A stretch of 64,000 nt of DNA from Myxocyprinus asiaticus (taxonomy: Eukaryota > Chordata > Actinopteri > Cypriniformes > Catostomidae), in assembly GCF_019703515.2 (NCBI RefSeq), contig NC_059374.1, forward strand, positions 20,071,095-20,135,094, read 5' to 3'. Position 1 is the stretch's first letter. Each line of letters starts with the position of its first letter. Below, one piece after another: positions 62,884-64,000 of the stretch. The position numbers were made by a program, and so were the translations under genes. The notes under the pieces are model-generated. The model did no database searches and was not told the origin of the DNA. It saw only the letters and a list, made by a program, of their open reading frames with translations.

Positions 62884-64000
62884 TATATACCGTGTCTTTT
62901 TTTAACTGAACAGTTGTTAGTAATTAAGTCACTGTCATTCTTTTCAGTATAAACACGTCACCTTTCTAAGCAAATTAGGCTTATATAGATTGTGCTTTAT
63001 TCACAAGACTCTGTGCTATTTGCCTGGCATAATTAACGTTGCACCATACCACCCATGGAAAGCATGTTGTAATTGGCAATTTATGAAAAAAGCAAATAAA
63101 TTAATAAAAAATATATTTGTTTAAATTTGTATCGTTCGTAGCAGCATTCACTCATCTAATGAAACTTGATGAAATGATTAAACTTTTGGTTATTTCAAAA
63201 AGACATTTTAGGTGCCCGGATTGCAATAGTAGAGGGATGCTACACAGTCCCAAGAAAGCATGCCAGATTGTGGTAGTCTACTTCATCCTTCACAACCCAG
63301 CACTCAGAACTGGCCTTCAATATAATAACTGTGAAAGGCCATTTGCATTCAGCACATTAATTATGGTCGTGTTTGCACCATTATCTACTTTATGCAATCG
63401 CTTTTGTTAAACAGATGCTACAACAATGCAGACAAATGCAATGTGCAAATAAATAATGCTATTAGCGGACACAATTCATTCTTAGTGAATTCCTCCATCA
63501 GGCCACAACACTGGTCATGTGTCTGTTCCATCCTCTCAAGCCAGTCTCAAAGGACCTGCAGTCTGCATCTCTGTTTTCTTTTAAGCATTTCTGTTTTATT
63601 TAGAACTCCACCAGCACACTCCTCCCTTCACCCCACTGCTCACGCTATTTTGGAGAGCAGTGGCTTGGAGAGCAGTCAAGTTTGATTAATTTTGGGATTT
63701 GGGTACAGTATGTTCCTGGACACACATCTGCGAGCGATCATAAATGCTCCAGAATGCTGGCAGAACATCCAGACCTGCCGGCAGCTGATGATGTCATCAG
63801 TGCGAGGGAAGAGCTGGCATGTCGCCAAGCTCCAAGAGCAGGGTTTCTCTCAGACACCAAGACAGAGAGAAACAGACAGAAAAATGGGATGGAGAGAGAG
63901 GAAGAGTGAAAGAGAGACAAACAGAGTGAGATATTAAGAGAAAACATTTTGACAGGGTTTTTCAGCCTGAACGTTGCACATGATAAAGAATCCTTTTCTT
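62884..64000. other. zbtb16 intron to window end, nothing recognised
   Basis: No exon or repeat boundary is seen. Higher-complexity sequence at 63230-63420 and 63480-63850 may be conserved non-coding DNA. It ends in a GA-rich stretch (63855-63930). The 5' exons of zbtb16 should lie further right. Confidence 0.4.

Overview
This window looks like teleost fish nuclear DNA, most likely from a cyprinid-type (carp/zebrafish-like) genome. It is AT-rich, has split genes with GT-AG introns, and is full of fish-typical DNA transposons, DIRS and LTR elements, a tRNA-derived SINE and microsatellites. The only host gene I can support is the 3' part of zbtb16 (PLZF), on the minus strand.

Four coding exons are present, read right to left: 53936-53850, 22644-22474, 12322-12155 and 8522-8293 (with the stop). 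Every junction is phase 1. Together they encode seven consecutive C2H2 zinc fingers and the conserved C-terminal tail ending in LYLCYV. The BTB domain, the first two fingers and the promoter lie beyond position 64000. About 98% of the window is therefore intron, probable 3' UTR (about 8292 down to 4010) or downstream flank (1-4009).

Mobile elements, left to right: a GC-rich retroelement-like block (1441-1758) against a truncated DIRS 3' end (1819-2504); a 629-bp palindromic TTAA MITE (4734-5362) in the presumed 3' UTR; three TIR elements in the last intron (8939-11223); a Tc1-like element split by an RT-less DIRS derivative (14406-17256) and cut on its right by a LINE tail; a hAT-like MITE (22017-22420) 53 bp from an exon; a probable solo LTR (23466-23755); two Tc1/mariner (DD34E) elements in the same orientation (42368-43919 and 46841-48415), each with a different lesion, flanking a possible LTR-like block; a SINE with clear target-site duplications (51410-51800); a transposon carrying a 21-bp minisatellite (54326-55244); and a hAT-like element (59727-62328) whose right end is interrupted by a pol-less Ty3/gypsy-like LTR element (60713-62309), followed at once by another Tc1-like remnant (62341-62883).

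The most informative structures are the DIRS insertion, which keeps the internal complementary region predicted from its own termini, and the minisatellite-bearing transposon. I found no convincing evidence for a wholly new biological system. Family names for repeats rest on recognition from memory and visible termini, not on a database search.
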